A stretch of DNA of 64,000 nucleotides from Lentibacillus saliphilus (lineage in GTDB: Bacteria > Bacillota > Bacilli > Bacillales > Amphibacillaceae). The notes under the pieces are model-generated. The model made no database searches, was not told where the DNA came from, and worked only from the letters and a program-made list of their open reading frames with translations. This document shows positions 34,568 through 43,481 of the stretch, piece by piece (position 1 is the stretch's first letter; each line of letters opens with the position of its first letter). A program made the translations under genes and the position numbers. The stretch is from assembly GCF_019093865.1 (NCBI RefSeq), contig NZ_JABJXD010000005.1:124001-188000 (forward strand), read 5' to 3'.

Positions 34568-35299
34568 ATGCTCGAAATTAAAAATATTTCCTTTTCATAT
34601 GGCGGAAATACACCCGTATTAAACAATTTAAATATGAACGTTGAACAAGGGGACTTTTTGGCTTTAGTAGGTCCGAATGGTTGCGGCAAAACAACCTTAA
34701 TTAAGCTCATCTGTGATCTGCTTGAAAAGCAAGAGGGGTCTATTAAATTTAATGGCATAGATAATAGTGATTTTAAAGTAAAAAATCAAATTTTATATTT
34801 ACCTAGTGATGATATATTACCAGAGTTTCTCACAGGTCGAGAATATATCAAGCTCATGCATAATATGTATGAAAGCGCAATCGATCAGACATACCTTGAT
34901 AGCTTGACTCAATATTACGCGTTTGAAGCTGCACTAGATATTTTAATTGAAGAATACTCAAATGGCATGAAGAAAAAAATACAACTCATTGCAGCAATGT
35001 TAATAGCACCTGAGGTATTAATTATCGATGAGACGTTGAATGGCATTGATGTGGAATCACGTGAGATTACAAAACTATTATTATTAAATTTTTCAAAGCA
35101 AGGAAAGACGGTCATCATGTGCTCCCACGACTTGCATTTGTTGGAAGAGATATGCAACAAAGTGGTGGTTTTGTATGGTGGAAGGATACATACAGAAAAA
35201 GACATGGATGATGTTCGGGGATCATCAAGCTTGTTAGCCATTTTTAGAGAGATCATCGACCACGAAGATTTAAGAAGCGAAATTATGTCCTCATTATAA
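34568..35299 (+). CDS. ABC transporter ATP-binding protein
   Basis: A 243-residue nucleotide-binding domain: Walker A GPNGCGKTT (35-43), Q-loop area near LPSDDILPEF, signature variant YSNGMKKK in place of LSGGQ, Walker B VLIIDE and switch His in CSHD. ABC-2/NatA-type subgroup, usual for export of peptides or lantibiotic immunity. First gene of a five-gene operon; ATG after GAGGAG. A+T-rich relative to flanking genes, as are the four genes that follow. Confidence 0.85.
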   Translation: MLEIKNISFSYGGNTPVLNNLNMNVEQGDFLALVGPNGCGKTTLIKLICDLLEKQEGSIKFNGIDNSDFKVKNQILYLPSDDILPEFLTGREYIKLMHNMYESAIDQTYLDSLTQYYAFEAALDILIEEYSNGMKKKIQLIAAMLIAPEVLIIDETLNGIDVESREITKLLLLNFSKQGKTVIMCSHDLHLLEEICNKVVVLYGGRIHTEKDMDDVRGSSSLLAIFREIIDHEDLRSEIMSSL

Positions 35300-35327
35300 A
35301 AATTTTGAGATATAGGTGGCCGTATAA

Positions 35328-36764
35328 ATGAGAATACATTCTATTAAACATTTAGTTCATTTGTATAGTGTGTTTTTTGTTCGTAAAATATTGAGCTTTG
35401 GAGTATTGAAAAACCCTATAATCCGAGTGCTGATGTTGATTTCATTTGTCGTTTTGCTCACCTTTATTTCTTTTTCAGTGTTTGTCTTTTTCTCTGAAAC
35501 ATTGCAAACACAAGAAGTTGTTTTGTTTTTATTAAATACGTATTCAAGCACGATTGTACTCTGGACAATCGTTGTGACAATCTTTCTTAAACTTGTTTTT
35601 TCTAAGGTAGATGGTTTTTTAAGAATGACGACTAATTTTCCGATCAGTAGTAAAGAACGTAATTTCTCCGTCTTTATTTATGAAACTTTAATTTCCTTCA
35701 TCGTTATTTTTCTAATTTCCTTCTCTGTCGTACTATCTATGATTTTAGTCCACCAATTTGCATTTATTGATGTTTTAATTGTTAATTTATTATATGTAAG
35801 CACATTAAGTTACTTGATGTTACAGGTTATATCTAAGCTTGTGTCATTTGCTTGTGTGTCTTTCCGAATTCCTAAGTTGTTTCATATCATTAATCTTTCG
35901 GTTTTAGTTTTTGTTTTTGCGGTGTTTTTCAATGAATCTCAGTTATTAGTAACAGGGTTGGCAAATGATTTACTTCAAGAGACGAATGAAACGAAGAGCA
36001 TTCTGTTATTTTTACAGCAATTTCATCAAGATCATGGTTTGATGTTTACGACGCTCGTATATCTTAGCAGTGTGATCGGTTTAATCGCTTTAATTATCAT
36101 GATCCCAGATCAGTCCTACATGGCTAGCACGAAACATGTTCGGCTATTAGGGGGATTCAAGACGATTTCTATCATTAAAGCCTATGTTATCAGTGCGATC
36201 CGTAACATTAATACGTTAAACACAGTCGTGTTTGTATATTTGGCGGCAATCATTTTAATGGTCTTTGATCTAAGTGATTACATATTGTATACGATTATCA
36301 TGATTGCTTTTAATAGCATTTATAGCTTTACGCAATCGCAAAATTTGCGGCATATCATGTATCGGTTTAATTACAAGGCTTGGAAGGATTATCTTTACTT
36401 GCTTGCTTCACAATTATTCATAATCTATCTCATCTCTATACCTTTATTGATACTGGGCTTTTTTGTAATCGAGTCCTATCTTCAATTTATTATTCCATAT
36501 ATTGTTGTAACGTTTGGTGCACTTATATTTGTAATGGCGGGCATTTTATTTCCGCCGTATCATGATAATCCATTTTCAGTTGTTACAAGTGTAGCAGTGG
36601 TCACAATTCCCATTTTTATTATTGGAATATCACTTACGTTCTTGAATTTAAACCTGTTGTGGAATGTAGCAATTATGATCTTGTTTTATTTTGTAATTAT
36701 CCATTTTAGCATTCAAGGATTAACACATTTGAAAAGGGGCGTTAGAAATGAAAAATTTGGTTAA
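35328..36764 (+). CDS. Large membrane protein, probable ABC permease
   Basis: A 478-residue protein with about 12 hydrophobic segments and few charged loops. No family signature is recognised by eye. It directly follows the ATP-binding gene and so is the likely permease of that transporter. The loop NFPISSKERN, with its conserved-looking PISSKE, occurs in uncharacterised exporter permeases of the ABC-2 type. Its 3' end overlaps the next gene by 17 bases. Confidence 0.65.
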   Translation: MRIHSIKHLVHLYSVFFVRKILSFGVLKNPIIRVLMLISFVVLLTFISFSVFVFFSETLQTQEVVLFLLNTYSSTIVLWTIVVTIFLKLVFSKVDGFLRMTTNFPISSKERNFSVFIYETLISFIVIFLISFSVVLSMILVHQFAFIDVLIVNLLYVSTLSYLMLQVISKLVSFACVSFRIPKLFHIINLSVLVFVFAVFFNESQLLVTGLANDLLQETNETKSILLFLQQFHQDHGLMFTTLVYLSSVIGLIALIIMIPDQSYMASTKHVRLLGGFKTISIIKAYVISAIRNINTLNTVVFVYLAAIILMVFDLSDYILYTIIMIAFNSIYSFTQSQNLRHIMYRFNYKAWKDYLYLLASQLFIIYLISIPLLILGFFVIESYLQFIIPYIVVTFGALIFVMAGILFPPYHDNPFSVVTSVAVVTIPIFIIGISLTFLNLNLLWNVAIMILFYFVIIHFSIQGLTHLKRGVRNEKFG

Positions 36765-37035
36765 GTATCTCAACAGCTTGGTTGCAGCAACGATAACGAC
36801 ATTAATTATTTTGACATCGAGCTTTATGGTGATGCTCTTTAGTAGTGGAGAGGAAGGATATAGAACATCCTATTTTGGCAGTATTTTTTTTAAAAGTACC
36901 CCTACACCTGAAGATACATTAGAGCTGGAGTTTGGTGTGGCGAACGGCGTTCCAATTGTGATAACTGTCGTCGTATTATCTGTGCTTTATTTTGTGTTGC
37001 TTAATTTGAAAAAAACACGAACTAAATCTTCATGA
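36748..37035 (+). CDS. Small membrane protein with two helices
   Basis: A 95-residue protein: helix at about 10-32, an extracytoplasmic loop of about 35 residues (SGEEGYRTSYFGSIFFKSTP and onward) and a second helix at about 68-87 with a basic tail. No family recognised. The start lies inside the permease gene (overlap of 17 bases) and the stop overlaps the start of the protease-like gene by four bases (ATGA), so translation is coupled along the operon. Could be a transporter subunit or a maturation helper. Confidence 0.6.
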   Translation: MKNLVKYLNSLVAATITTLIILTSSFMVMLFSSGEEGYRTSYFGSIFFKSTPTPEDTLELEFGVANGVPIVITVVVLSVLYFVLLNLKKTRTKSS

Positions 37036-37559
37036 AGCACACATATCCAGTTAAGCAACTCACTTTTATGAAGGTTTTGGGTATCTTTATAGGTCATTAT
37101 AAAACAGTGATTATAATGCTTGTTTTGTTTACGCTGCTCCCGTTATTGGTGGCGACAAACTGGGCTATGATCAGCTACATTATCCAATTTCATGTTATTT
37201 TATTTGGCGGTCTCTTTATTTCCTTTGTCATTCATGAGTATTTGCATATACGATTTTTAAGAAATGCCAGGAGAGACGGTCACGTAGAAATAGAATTCAC
37301 GTTGACTAGAATATCCATTTATCCGAAATTCGAGTTAACGCCAAGGGAGATTGTTAGAGTTGCTATCATACCAATCATCATATTACCGATCATCGGACTT
37401 GCTCTCATTTTGCTGGCACAATTCATCCATCAAAGATTTCTCATGTTCACTGGTTATGTCTATGTGTTTCATGTTATTAACATTATCCCGCCACTGGGTG
37501 ATGGGATGATGATAATAAAAGCTATATTGAACAAAAAATCTTCAATGGGAGGGGGGTGA
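37032..37559 (+). CDS. Site-2-protease-like (M50/DUF3267-type) membrane metalloprotease
   Basis: A 175-residue polytopic protein with HEYLH (68-72) in a membrane helix, the zinc-binding HExxH, and NIIPPLGDG (150-158) near the C-terminus, which places N-x-x-P and the third ligand Asp157 as in site-2 proteases. This pair of motifs in membrane helices indicates intramembrane or membrane-surface proteolysis. Minimal size compared with RseP-type enzymes and no PDZ domain. The C-terminal residues SSMGGG are encoded by the purine-rich ribosome binding site of the next gene. In peptide clusters such as yydFGHIJ an M50 protein matures the peptide. Confidence 0.7.
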   Translation: MKHTYPVKQLTFMKVLGIFIGHYKTVIIMLVLFTLLPLLVATNWAMISYIIQFHVILFGGLFISFVIHEYLHIRFLRNARRDGHVEIEFTLTRISIYPKFELTPREIVRVAIIPIIILPIIGLALILLAQFIHQRFLMFTGYVYVFHVINIIPPLGDGMMIIKAILNKKSSMGGG

Positions 37560-37565
37560 AATGTA

Positions 37566-37811
37566 GTGGCATTAGTTAATCGTTTCTCACTATTTTTTGT
37601 ACTCGCATTAGCTACATGGCAGGATAGTGTTAAGGCGCGCAAGGTGCAATTTGATGGCTGGTTTATCGTGTTACTAGCCGTACTTTTAACGCTTGCATTT
37701 ACAATTTTTGCTGGTCTAACAATCTGGTGTCTCGTTTATCAGGGAGGATCTTTTTCTGGTAATTGGGAATGGCACAGATGGGGTGTCAGTGTAAAAGCTG
37801 AGTGTGTGTAA
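37566..37811 (+). CDS. 81-residue membrane protein with Trp-rich C-terminal tail; candidate peptide precursor
   Basis: GTG start with GGAGGGGGG eight bases upstream. Residues 1-30 form an amphipathic basic part, about 32-58 a membrane helix (GWFIVLLAVLLTLAFTIFAG), and the last 20 or so residues, GSFSGNWEWHRWGVSVKAEC plus Val, a Trp/His-rich tail with a single cysteine next to the end. The tail would lie outside the cell. Last gene of the ABC/protease operon, before a terminator. The layout (membrane anchor, short exported aromatic tail, adjacent site-2-type protease and ABC exporter) fits a processed peptide, but this is inference; a plain membrane subunit is the alternative. Confidence 0.5.
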   Translation: MALVNRFSLFFVLALATWQDSVKARKVQFDGWFIVLLAVLLTLAFTIFAGLTIWCLVYQGGSFSGNWEWHRWGVSVKAECV

Positions 37812-37817
37812 TGGGGG

Positions 37818-37851
37818 GCCTTCTGAAGTTCGTATGACGAACTTCAGGAGG
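37818..37851 (+). terminator. Terminator of the ABC/protease operon
   Basis: GCCTTCTGAAGTTCGT and ACGAACTTCAGGAGGC form a 16-bp stem with a mispair, loop ATG, followed by TATTTAT. Confidence 0.8.
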
Positions 37852-37957
37852 CTATTTATATGCAAATAGGAAAACGTTGCTTCCTATGATGCATCCTTCA
37901 TGGATAGCATGAACCTTTTATACATTAATCATACAACAAAATCGTCGATGATGTTCT

Positions 37958-38443
37958 TTATTTTTTTATAAGCTTGGCGATGGAAACATAATATATGAGA
38001 TAGTGAATGACTAAAATAAACAGAAGTACATATACGAGCATATTAGTCTTCAATTCAAAGGAGATCATGTGTAAAACAAATGCAACTAAGATTAGTGATG
38101 GAATGACTGTGGTGTAATATATATAGATGTTCTTCGTAGCTGTAGCGTATATAAATTTCGTGCCTTCGTCTTCTTCATTAATTTCTGGTGGTTTTAATGA
38201 AAATGCAGCTAGCTTTCCTTTGGTGTTTTTTTGAAAAAAATAAGAATATATGATGAGGAATGCAGAGTAACCAACGAAGCCAATTATGATGATCCCCATA
38301 AAGAGATCGACATCAAATCCGAATAACTTAACAATTGCTAGATTGGGATTCCTCATAACGAGATCGATATACCAAAAAAATAGTAATAAGGAAAAATAGA
38401 AGCATGCCATTATGAGTGGATGATAGAGCTTGAATTTGTTCAT
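37958..38443 (-). CDS. Four-helix membrane protein
   Basis: A 161-residue protein with about five hydrophobic helices in two pairs, separated by a charged loop (residues 75-100, rich in Lys then Glu). Function unknown. It overlaps the XRE regulator by four bases on the same strand. Small XRE regulator plus multi-helix membrane protein is a recurrent two-gene unit in Firmicutes (DUF2178/DUF3796-like), without a known role. Confidence 0.6.
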   Translation of the reverse strand: MNKFKLYHPLIMACFYFSLLLFFWYIDLVMRNPNLAIVKLFGFDVDLFMGIIIIGFVGYSAFLIIYSYFFQKNTKGKLAAFSLKPPEINEEDEGTKFIYATATKNIYIYYTTVIPSLILVAFVLHMISFELKTNMLVYVLLFILVIHYLIYYVSIAKLIKK

Positions 38444-38652
38444 GAATCATCACCAATCTTCTCTTCCAATATAAATAAATCCTCTACTTTGCAATCAAAC
38501 ACTTTGGCACATTTTAAGGCAAGTAAAACAGATGGGAGCATCTTATTCTTTTCGATAAAACCAATTGTCTGTCGCGTTACTCCGATTCGTTTAGCAAGTT
38601 TTTCTTGTGAATAGTTATAACGTGCCCGATACTCCTTAACTCGATTTCTCAT
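38440..38652 (-). CDS. Small XRE-family regulator
   Basis: A 70-residue helix-turn-helix protein: VKEYRARYNYSQEKLAKRIG, then VTRQTIGFIEKNKMLPSVLL, and CAKVFDCKVEDLFILEE, the full Cro/CI-type five-helix domain with almost no extra sequence. ATG 38652 with AGGAGAGATT upstream. It lies ahead of the membrane protein gene on the minus strand and is probably autoregulated with it. Confidence 0.85.
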   Translation of the reverse strand: MRNRVKEYRARYNYSQEKLAKRIGVTRQTIGFIEKNKMLPSVLLALKCAKVFDCKVEDLFILEEKIGDDS

Positions 38653-39073
38653 GATAATCTCTCCTGTAGACTTCCACTTTGTTCAATAAGAGAATTAGTA
38701 AAATGTTTAATGTAAAGGCGTAGGTATGCCTTGATCATGCATCCTCATTGCCTTCTATACAAAACCATATTGGTAGAAACATTCAAATAAAAATGATCTT
38801 TAAACTGTGTGGAAATGGATCGATTTTATAAAAAGCTACTTGGAAAAAATGAAACTACAACGATCTGATGACAACATTGTAAAGGATAGGTTGCAATTTG
38901 TAAAGTATATTTACGTATTTGAGAACATTTTGTGTTTTGTTCGTCACCAATATTGTTATGGCATGATCCATTCATTTGTGTAAGAAATCGAAACGAGCAT
39001 AATTCATCCGTCTCATAAATATATATAGGACAAGGTGTGTTCCCAATTTCTTCCCAATGAAAGGATTAAACAT
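38653..39073. other. Leader region of the exopolysaccharide genes
   Basis: No gene seen. Contains a small hairpin AAGGC-N8-GCCTT near 38714-38731 and the palindrome GTAAA-GTATA-TTTAC at about 38900-38914. A convincing -35/-10 pair could not be fixed. Confidence 0.35.
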
Positions 39074-40258
39074 ATGGAAAAACCAAATCATCGTCTATTT
39101 CTCGTTATGATCATGGTGACGTTTGCGTTTAGTGGCTGGGTGAATGTTGAACCAGCTCTATTTGATTTGCTCCTCATTGGTTTGTTTGTAATAGCATGTT
39201 TGGCACGCCTGATGATGTTTAATCGTCCCCTCCTCTTGCCGCTCTTTCTTCTCTGGGCATACGTACTCAGTAACTTGTGGTCGATGTATGGTGTCGACCA
39301 TTTTGGTGATTCATTCTATTATTTGGCCATTACAGGTTATTTAAACGTGCTTTGGTTCACCATCATCGGTGTCACCAATCGTTTTGGCGAACAGGGGAGA
39401 AACGCGATCATATGGGGGTATGTCGCCGCTGGTGTGGCGTCGGCTGTTAGCGGAATTGCTGCCTATTGGGGTGTGCTACCCCTACAAGAATTCTTTCTGT
39501 ATCTCGGTAGGGTGAAAGGGTTGTTTAAAGATCCGAATGTATTCGGGCCGTTCCTCGTTCCAATTGCGATGCTGTCTATTATGCAATTAATTTCGGCAGT
39601 GAAACGGTCACATCAACTTTTCTGGTTATTTAGCTTCCTTGTAACGACCGTGGCGACGCTACTCAGCTATTCCCGAGCAGCATGGATGAACTATATCGTT
39701 TCGTTTTTATTGTTGTTCGCTTTACTCATATTAATTGGAAAAAAGAAAGAATCTGCTCGCCGCTTGCTTTATTTATTCGTTGGGAGCTGTGTCACCGTTG
39801 TGCTGTTGCTCGTCCTTTTAAATACAGAGACGGTTGGCGGCATGATGGCAGAACGCTTTAAACTACAAAAATATGATGAGGACCGGTTTGCTACTCAGAC
39901 GAATATTCTTGATCACTTTGAAGACTATATGATCGGCGTTGGACCTGGGCAATCAGAACGACTGGCAAATTATGCCCCACACAGCCTCTATGTGAGAGTG
40001 CTCGGAGAAAATGGCATCTTCGGATTTACCGTATTAATGGGCTTTTTAGCACTAACCTTATTCCGGTCGTTTTATATGAGCATTTATACGAAGCACCGAA
40101 TCGCGATTTTGTGTACAGCTTGTTTAGTCGGATTATATGTGAATAGCATCGTCATTGATACGCTGCATTGGCGCCATTTTTGGATATTGTTGGCGATTCC
40201 GTGGACATTTTCAACGGAGGGCTCACGCCTGACCACGTCGAAAGGGGGCACGTTATGA
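39074..40258 (+). CDS. O-antigen ligase/polymerase-like exopolysaccharide polymerase
   Basis: A 394-residue membrane protein with about 10-11 helices and the O-antigen ligase (Wzy_C) core: RVKGLFKDPNVFGPFLV, SYSRAAWMNY and, after a large extracytoplasmic loop, GVGPGQSERLANYAPHSLYVRVLGENG with the conserved His. It polymerises or ligates repeat units outside the membrane. Start: ATG 39074 with AAAGGA eight bases upstream; an earlier GTG at 39035 has no such site. First gene of a coupled three-gene unit with a glycosyltransferase and a polysaccharide deacetylase. Confidence 0.82.
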   Translation: MEKPNHRLFLVMIMVTFAFSGWVNVEPALFDLLLIGLFVIACLARLMMFNRPLLLPLFLLWAYVLSNLWSMYGVDHFGDSFYYLAITGYLNVLWFTIIGVTNRFGEQGRNAIIWGYVAAGVASAVSGIAAYWGVLPLQEFFLYLGRVKGLFKDPNVFGPFLVPIAMLSIMQLISAVKRSHQLFWLFSFLVTTVATLLSYSRAAWMNYIVSFLLLFALLILIGKKKESARRLLYLFVGSCVTVVLLLVLLNTETVGGMMAERFKLQKYDEDRFATQTNILDHFEDYMIGVGPGQSERLANYAPHSLYVRVLGENGIFGFTVLMGFLALTLFRSFYMSIYTKHRIAILCTACLVGLYVNSIVIDTLHWRHFWILLAIPWTFSTEGSRLTTSKGGTL

Positions 40259-41403
40259 AAAAAGTATTGTTTGTTGCAACGGTTTATACGCATCTGGACA
40301 ATTTTCATAAACCATTTATGCGTCTTCTACAATTAAAAGGGTACGAGGTGCATGCCGCTGCGAATTCGAATGAGGGCGGAATGGATGCGATTGAACAGCT
40401 CGATGTCGTCTGTCATGACATCTCCTTTGCCAGATCACCCCTCAGTGCCCAAAACAGGCGCGCGTTGAAGCAGCTTGCCACCTTGTTTCAAACACATGAT
40501 TTTACATTAATCCACGTCAACACCCCGATTGCTGCCTTCTTATGTCGATATCAAGCACGTCGATATGATCAAGGCCAAATCCTTTATACCGCTCACGGCT
40601 TTCATTTTTATCAAGGTGCGCCGCTGATGAACTGGGCGTTATACTATCCGCTCGAACGATTGGCCAAAAGATGGACAGATGGTCTTATTGTTATGAATGA
40701 AGAAGATGCTGAACAGGCACAAAAAATGGGCTTCGTACGACACGAGGATCTGTTTTTTGTAAACGGTGTTGGCGTCGATGAAACGATTTATCGAAAGAAG
40801 CCCCGTATGACGGCGTCTGAAATTCGCCAGCAATTGAACATACCAGAAACGGCTTTTGTTGTTGTTTGCGTTGCCGAGTTTTCCAAAAATAAAAATCAGA
40901 TCATGCTCATTCGTGCATGGGAGCGCCTCGTTAAACAGCATAAAGACATTCACCTTATTTTTGCAGGGAGTGGCGCGACAGAAGCTGAACTAAAAGAAGC
41001 TGTCACAGAGAAAAACATCCCCCACGTTCACTTTCTCGGCAAGCGATCTGACTTTCCGGACATTCTGCAAGCATCGAATTGTCTTGTTCTTGTATCCAAA
41101 CGTGAAGGCTTACCTAAATCAGTAATGGAGGGCATGGTGTCTGGGCGCCCTGCTATCGTTACAAATGTAAGGGGATCACGAGATCTTGTGACGCATGAGG
41201 AGACTGGTTTTATCGTAGAGGTGGACGATGATGAAGCACTCGTTCAGGCGTTGCATGATTTAATGAGTAACGATGACCTGTGTACACAAATGGGAGAAGC
41301 AGCTGTAAGGGCAGTGGAGCCGTTCACCTTGCCACATGTTTTGGAGCATATGGAGCGGATATATAGAAAAATGCTGTCGGGGGATGGGGAGGTGTCATCT
41401 TGA
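40255..41403 (+). CDS. Family 4 glycosyltransferase, EpsD-like
   Basis: A 382-residue GT-B enzyme. N-terminal domain with VLFVATVYTHLDNFHKPFM, TLIHVNTPIAAFLCRY and YTAHGFHFYQGAP, which resembles EpsD of Bacillus subtilis; C-terminal nucleotide-sugar domain with FAGSGATEAEL, HFLGKRSDFPDIL and the E-x7-E stretch EGLPKSVMEGM. ATG 40255 overlaps the polymerase stop (ATGA); AAAGGGGG is upstream. Adds a sugar to the lipid-linked repeat unit on the cytosolic face. Confidence 0.85.
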   Translation: MKKVLFVATVYTHLDNFHKPFMRLLQLKGYEVHAAANSNEGGMDAIEQLDVVCHDISFARSPLSAQNRRALKQLATLFQTHDFTLIHVNTPIAAFLCRYQARRYDQGQILYTAHGFHFYQGAPLMNWALYYPLERLAKRWTDGLIVMNEEDAEQAQKMGFVRHEDLFFVNGVGVDETIYRKKPRMTASEIRQQLNIPETAFVVVCVAEFSKNKNQIMLIRAWERLVKQHKDIHLIFAGSGATEAELKEAVTEKNIPHVHFLGKRSDFPDILQASNCLVLVSKREGLPKSVMEGMVSGRPAIVTNVRGSRDLVTHEETGFIVEVDDDEALVQALHDLMSNDDLCTQMGEAAVRAVEPFTLPHVLEHMERIYRKMLSGDGEVSS

Positions 41404-42227
41404 AGTGGTTGCTGAGATATATTGTGAAGCTCGTGTTCATGGTGCCGATTGGTGTCGTTTATCAATGGATATTCAATAGGGGGCATCAGCCAGTGATTTT
41501 AATGTATCACCGTGTTCACGACGCGGTAGAGAAAGAACTGGCTATTAAAGTCGATCATTTCAAATGGCAGATGGCTTATTTACAAGGACATGGCTATCAC
41601 GTCATTTCAATGGATGAGCTTGTCGAGCGAATCAAGACAAACCGAACAGCGGAAAAATATATCGTCCTCACATTTGATGATGGCTATAACGATTATGCTG
41701 AGGAAGCCGTTCCAATATTAAAGACGTATCACTATCCGTCGCTGAATTACTTTGTCCCTGGATTCATAGACACGGACAGACGGTATTGGTGGGATGAAGA
41801 TCTTGACGGTGCACAAACGATGACATGGTCACAGATTGACGCGTTAAATAAAAATCCTCTCGTCACATTTGGAGCGCATACGATGACACATCCCGACTTG
41901 GACAAGCTTCCAGGGGAGGCCATTCAGCATGAGCTCAGACAGAGTCAACACGTTTTGGAGGCGCAATTGCACAAGCCCGTCTCTCACTTCAGCTATCCAA
42001 GAGGTCGAATGAGCCCAGAGGCTGTTGAGCACGTTCATCAGCTGTTTCAAACCGGTGTGTTGATTTTTTCTGGTATTCCCATTCCACAGGTCCATGCCAA
42101 ACAGGATTTAGCCAGGCTCAAACGGGTACCCATTCAGCGGAGCGACGGCAAGCTATTGTTTGTTGCTAGAATCAAGGGGTGGCTCATTGTTGAGGAATGG
42201 TTGCGAAAGGTTTTTAAAGTTATATAG
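41400..42227 (+). CDS. Polysaccharide deacetylase (NodB/CE4 family)
   Basis: A 275-residue protein with an N-terminal membrane anchor (about residues 8-25) and a NodB domain: LTFDDGYNDY holds the catalytic base and metal Asp, TFGAHTMTHPDL the metal His pair (H-x3-H), FSYPRG the third conserved block. TTG start at 41400 with GGGGAGGTG upstream overlaps the previous stop. Likely removes N-acetyl groups from the exopolysaccharide outside the cell, like PgaB/IcaB-type enzymes. Confidence 0.85.
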   Translation: MKWLLRYIVKLVFMVPIGVVYQWIFNRGHQPVILMYHRVHDAVEKELAIKVDHFKWQMAYLQGHGYHVISMDELVERIKTNRTAEKYIVLTFDDGYNDYAEEAVPILKTYHYPSLNYFVPGFIDTDRRYWWDEDLDGAQTMTWSQIDALNKNPLVTFGAHTMTHPDLDKLPGEAIQHELRQSQHVLEAQLHKPVSHFSYPRGRMSPEAVEHVHQLFQTGVLIFSGIPIPQVHAKQDLARLKRVPIQRSDGKLLFVARIKGWLIVEEWLRKVFKVI

Positions 42228-42260
42228 ATGGAGGGGGTAACAGGCATAATCAGAACACTC

Positions 42261-42290
42261 AACCCCAAGTAACAGCAATTACTCGGGGTT
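42261..42290 (+). terminator. Hairpin after the deacetylase gene
   Basis: AACCCCAAGTAA pairs with TTACTCGGGGTT with one mismatch. No strong T run follows, so termination is uncertain. Confidence 0.45.
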
Positions 42291-42329
42291 ATATCACACA
42301 AATTAGTTTTCACCAATCATTTCCTACTA

Positions 42330-42953
42330 TCATCCAATTAGTTTTGCGTTCTGTTGTGCGTTGAAATCAATCACAGGGGCATTGAGCACGTTTGAAATTA
42401 AACTATGGATAAATGCAACTGGTAGAAGGGGAATAATGCTTAAGATCATCTTAATTTCATAGAAAAGATTTGTCTTTTCGATTTTTTTACCCTTCATGCG
42501 ACTTCTAAAAGCACTTAATGGAATTCCATAGATATTCCCAATCATAATTGTACGAATGGCACCGAGTATGCCTAACGCTTTTTCAAGTCCATATACGTTG
42601 ACAACACGATTCCATGCAACTTCAGTTGGCTGGCCTTTCATATCTGCATAATGCTGTGCAAAAACAATAGCCGTCATTTCATCAGCTGGAATTTCTTCCG
42701 TGACGCCTGATAGCAGCATCTGTATCTCCTTGTCGCTCATCCCTTCTTCTAGTGCGATTTTAGTATGCGCATATGAGCAGATTTCACAGCCGTTGACCTC
42801 TGTAACAGCGAGCATGATTCTTTCAATAAAATGTGAAGATATTTGATTGTTCTTCTTGTTCCGCTTCATATATTTAAACGTTCTTAAACCTTTATAAAGC
42901 GCAACATAAAATTCCTTTACGTTATAAATTTTGTTATATAACCTCTGTTCCAT
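42330..42953 (-). CDS. Carboxymuconolactone decarboxylase-like (AhpD-type) protein
   Basis: A 207-residue helical protein with GCEICSYAHTKIALEEGMSDKEIQML, the CxxC-x3-H redox site of the AhpD/CMD family, and C-terminal hydrophobic helices. The family includes peroxidase-linked thiol reductases. ATG 42953 is taken; a GTG three codons upstream is also possible. The gene is preceded by a 26-base perfect palindrome and, 76 bases upstream, by the end of a MarR-type gene on the same strand that is interrupted by a stop. Inserted between exopolysaccharide genes. Confidence 0.75.
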   Translation of the reverse strand: MEQRLYNKIYNVKEFYVALYKGLRTFKYMKRNKKNNQISSHFIERIMLAVTEVNGCEICSYAHTKIALEEGMSDKEIQMLLSGVTEEIPADEMTAIVFAQHYADMKGQPTEVAWNRVVNVYGLEKALGILGAIRTIMIGNIYGIPLSAFRSRMKGKKIEKTNLFYEIKMILSIIPLLPVAFIHSLISNVLNAPVIDFNAQQNAKLIG

Positions 42954-42990
42954 TGGGATCACATACCCTTTCTTTTTTTGTGAAGTTTGT

Positions 42991-43016
42991 CTATCACTTG
43001 TACGTACAAGTGATAG
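42991..43016 (-). promoter_or_regulatory. Perfect 26-base palindrome, probable MarR operator
   Basis: A perfect inverted repeat centred between 43003 and 43004; each half contains CTATCACTTGTAC. It lies between the broken MarR gene and the CMD gene. A related, less perfect ACTTGTATATACAACT lies before the MarR gene (43482-43501). Confidence 0.65.
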
Positions 43017-43028
43017 CTAAAAAATAAA

Positions 43029-43469
43029 TTATGTCTGATCGCCCCTTTTTAATAGTTCATTTGATTCATAAAGTGCTTGTGCGATTTCATGACTTCTGTC
43101 CTCGCCCAAAATAGATGTGTATTGCTCTTGCAATTCATCAAAACACGCATCAATTTGTGCAGACAGCTGTATGCCTTTTTCAGTTAAATGGATATGTGAT
43201 TCTTTCCACTCCGAGCGTCGATAAACTAAGTTTTGTTTTTCGAGTTTATCGATAAACCGTGTGTTTGTCGATTGTGCAATGGATAATTTTTCACATAATG
43301 CCTTTTGAGTGATACCGGGATACTGATTTACAATGACTAATAAATATACATATGTAGGTGACAGATCAATTTATGAGAAAACGTCTTCAGCAATCTTTGT
43401 CATATGCCGGGCAAAGCGATTCGATGTAAAATACAAACACATAGATAAAATGGATTCATCTACTTTCAT
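43029..43469 (-). pseudogene. MarR-family regulator interrupted by one in-frame stop
   Basis: From ATG 43469 the frame reads MKVDESILSMCLYFTSNRFA, on to KIAEDVFS, then TAA at 43373-43371, and continues IDLSPTYVYLLVIVNQYPGI, TQKALCEKLSIAQSTNTRFI and DKLEKQNLVYRRSEWKESHI to a TAA at 43031-43029. Without the stop it would be a normal 146-residue MarR protein with complete winged helix and terminal dimer helices. Everything else is intact, so the lesion is recent or is read through. Its probable operators flank it at 42991 and 43482. Confidence 0.8.
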
Positions 43470-43481
43470 GTCAGTCCCCCC

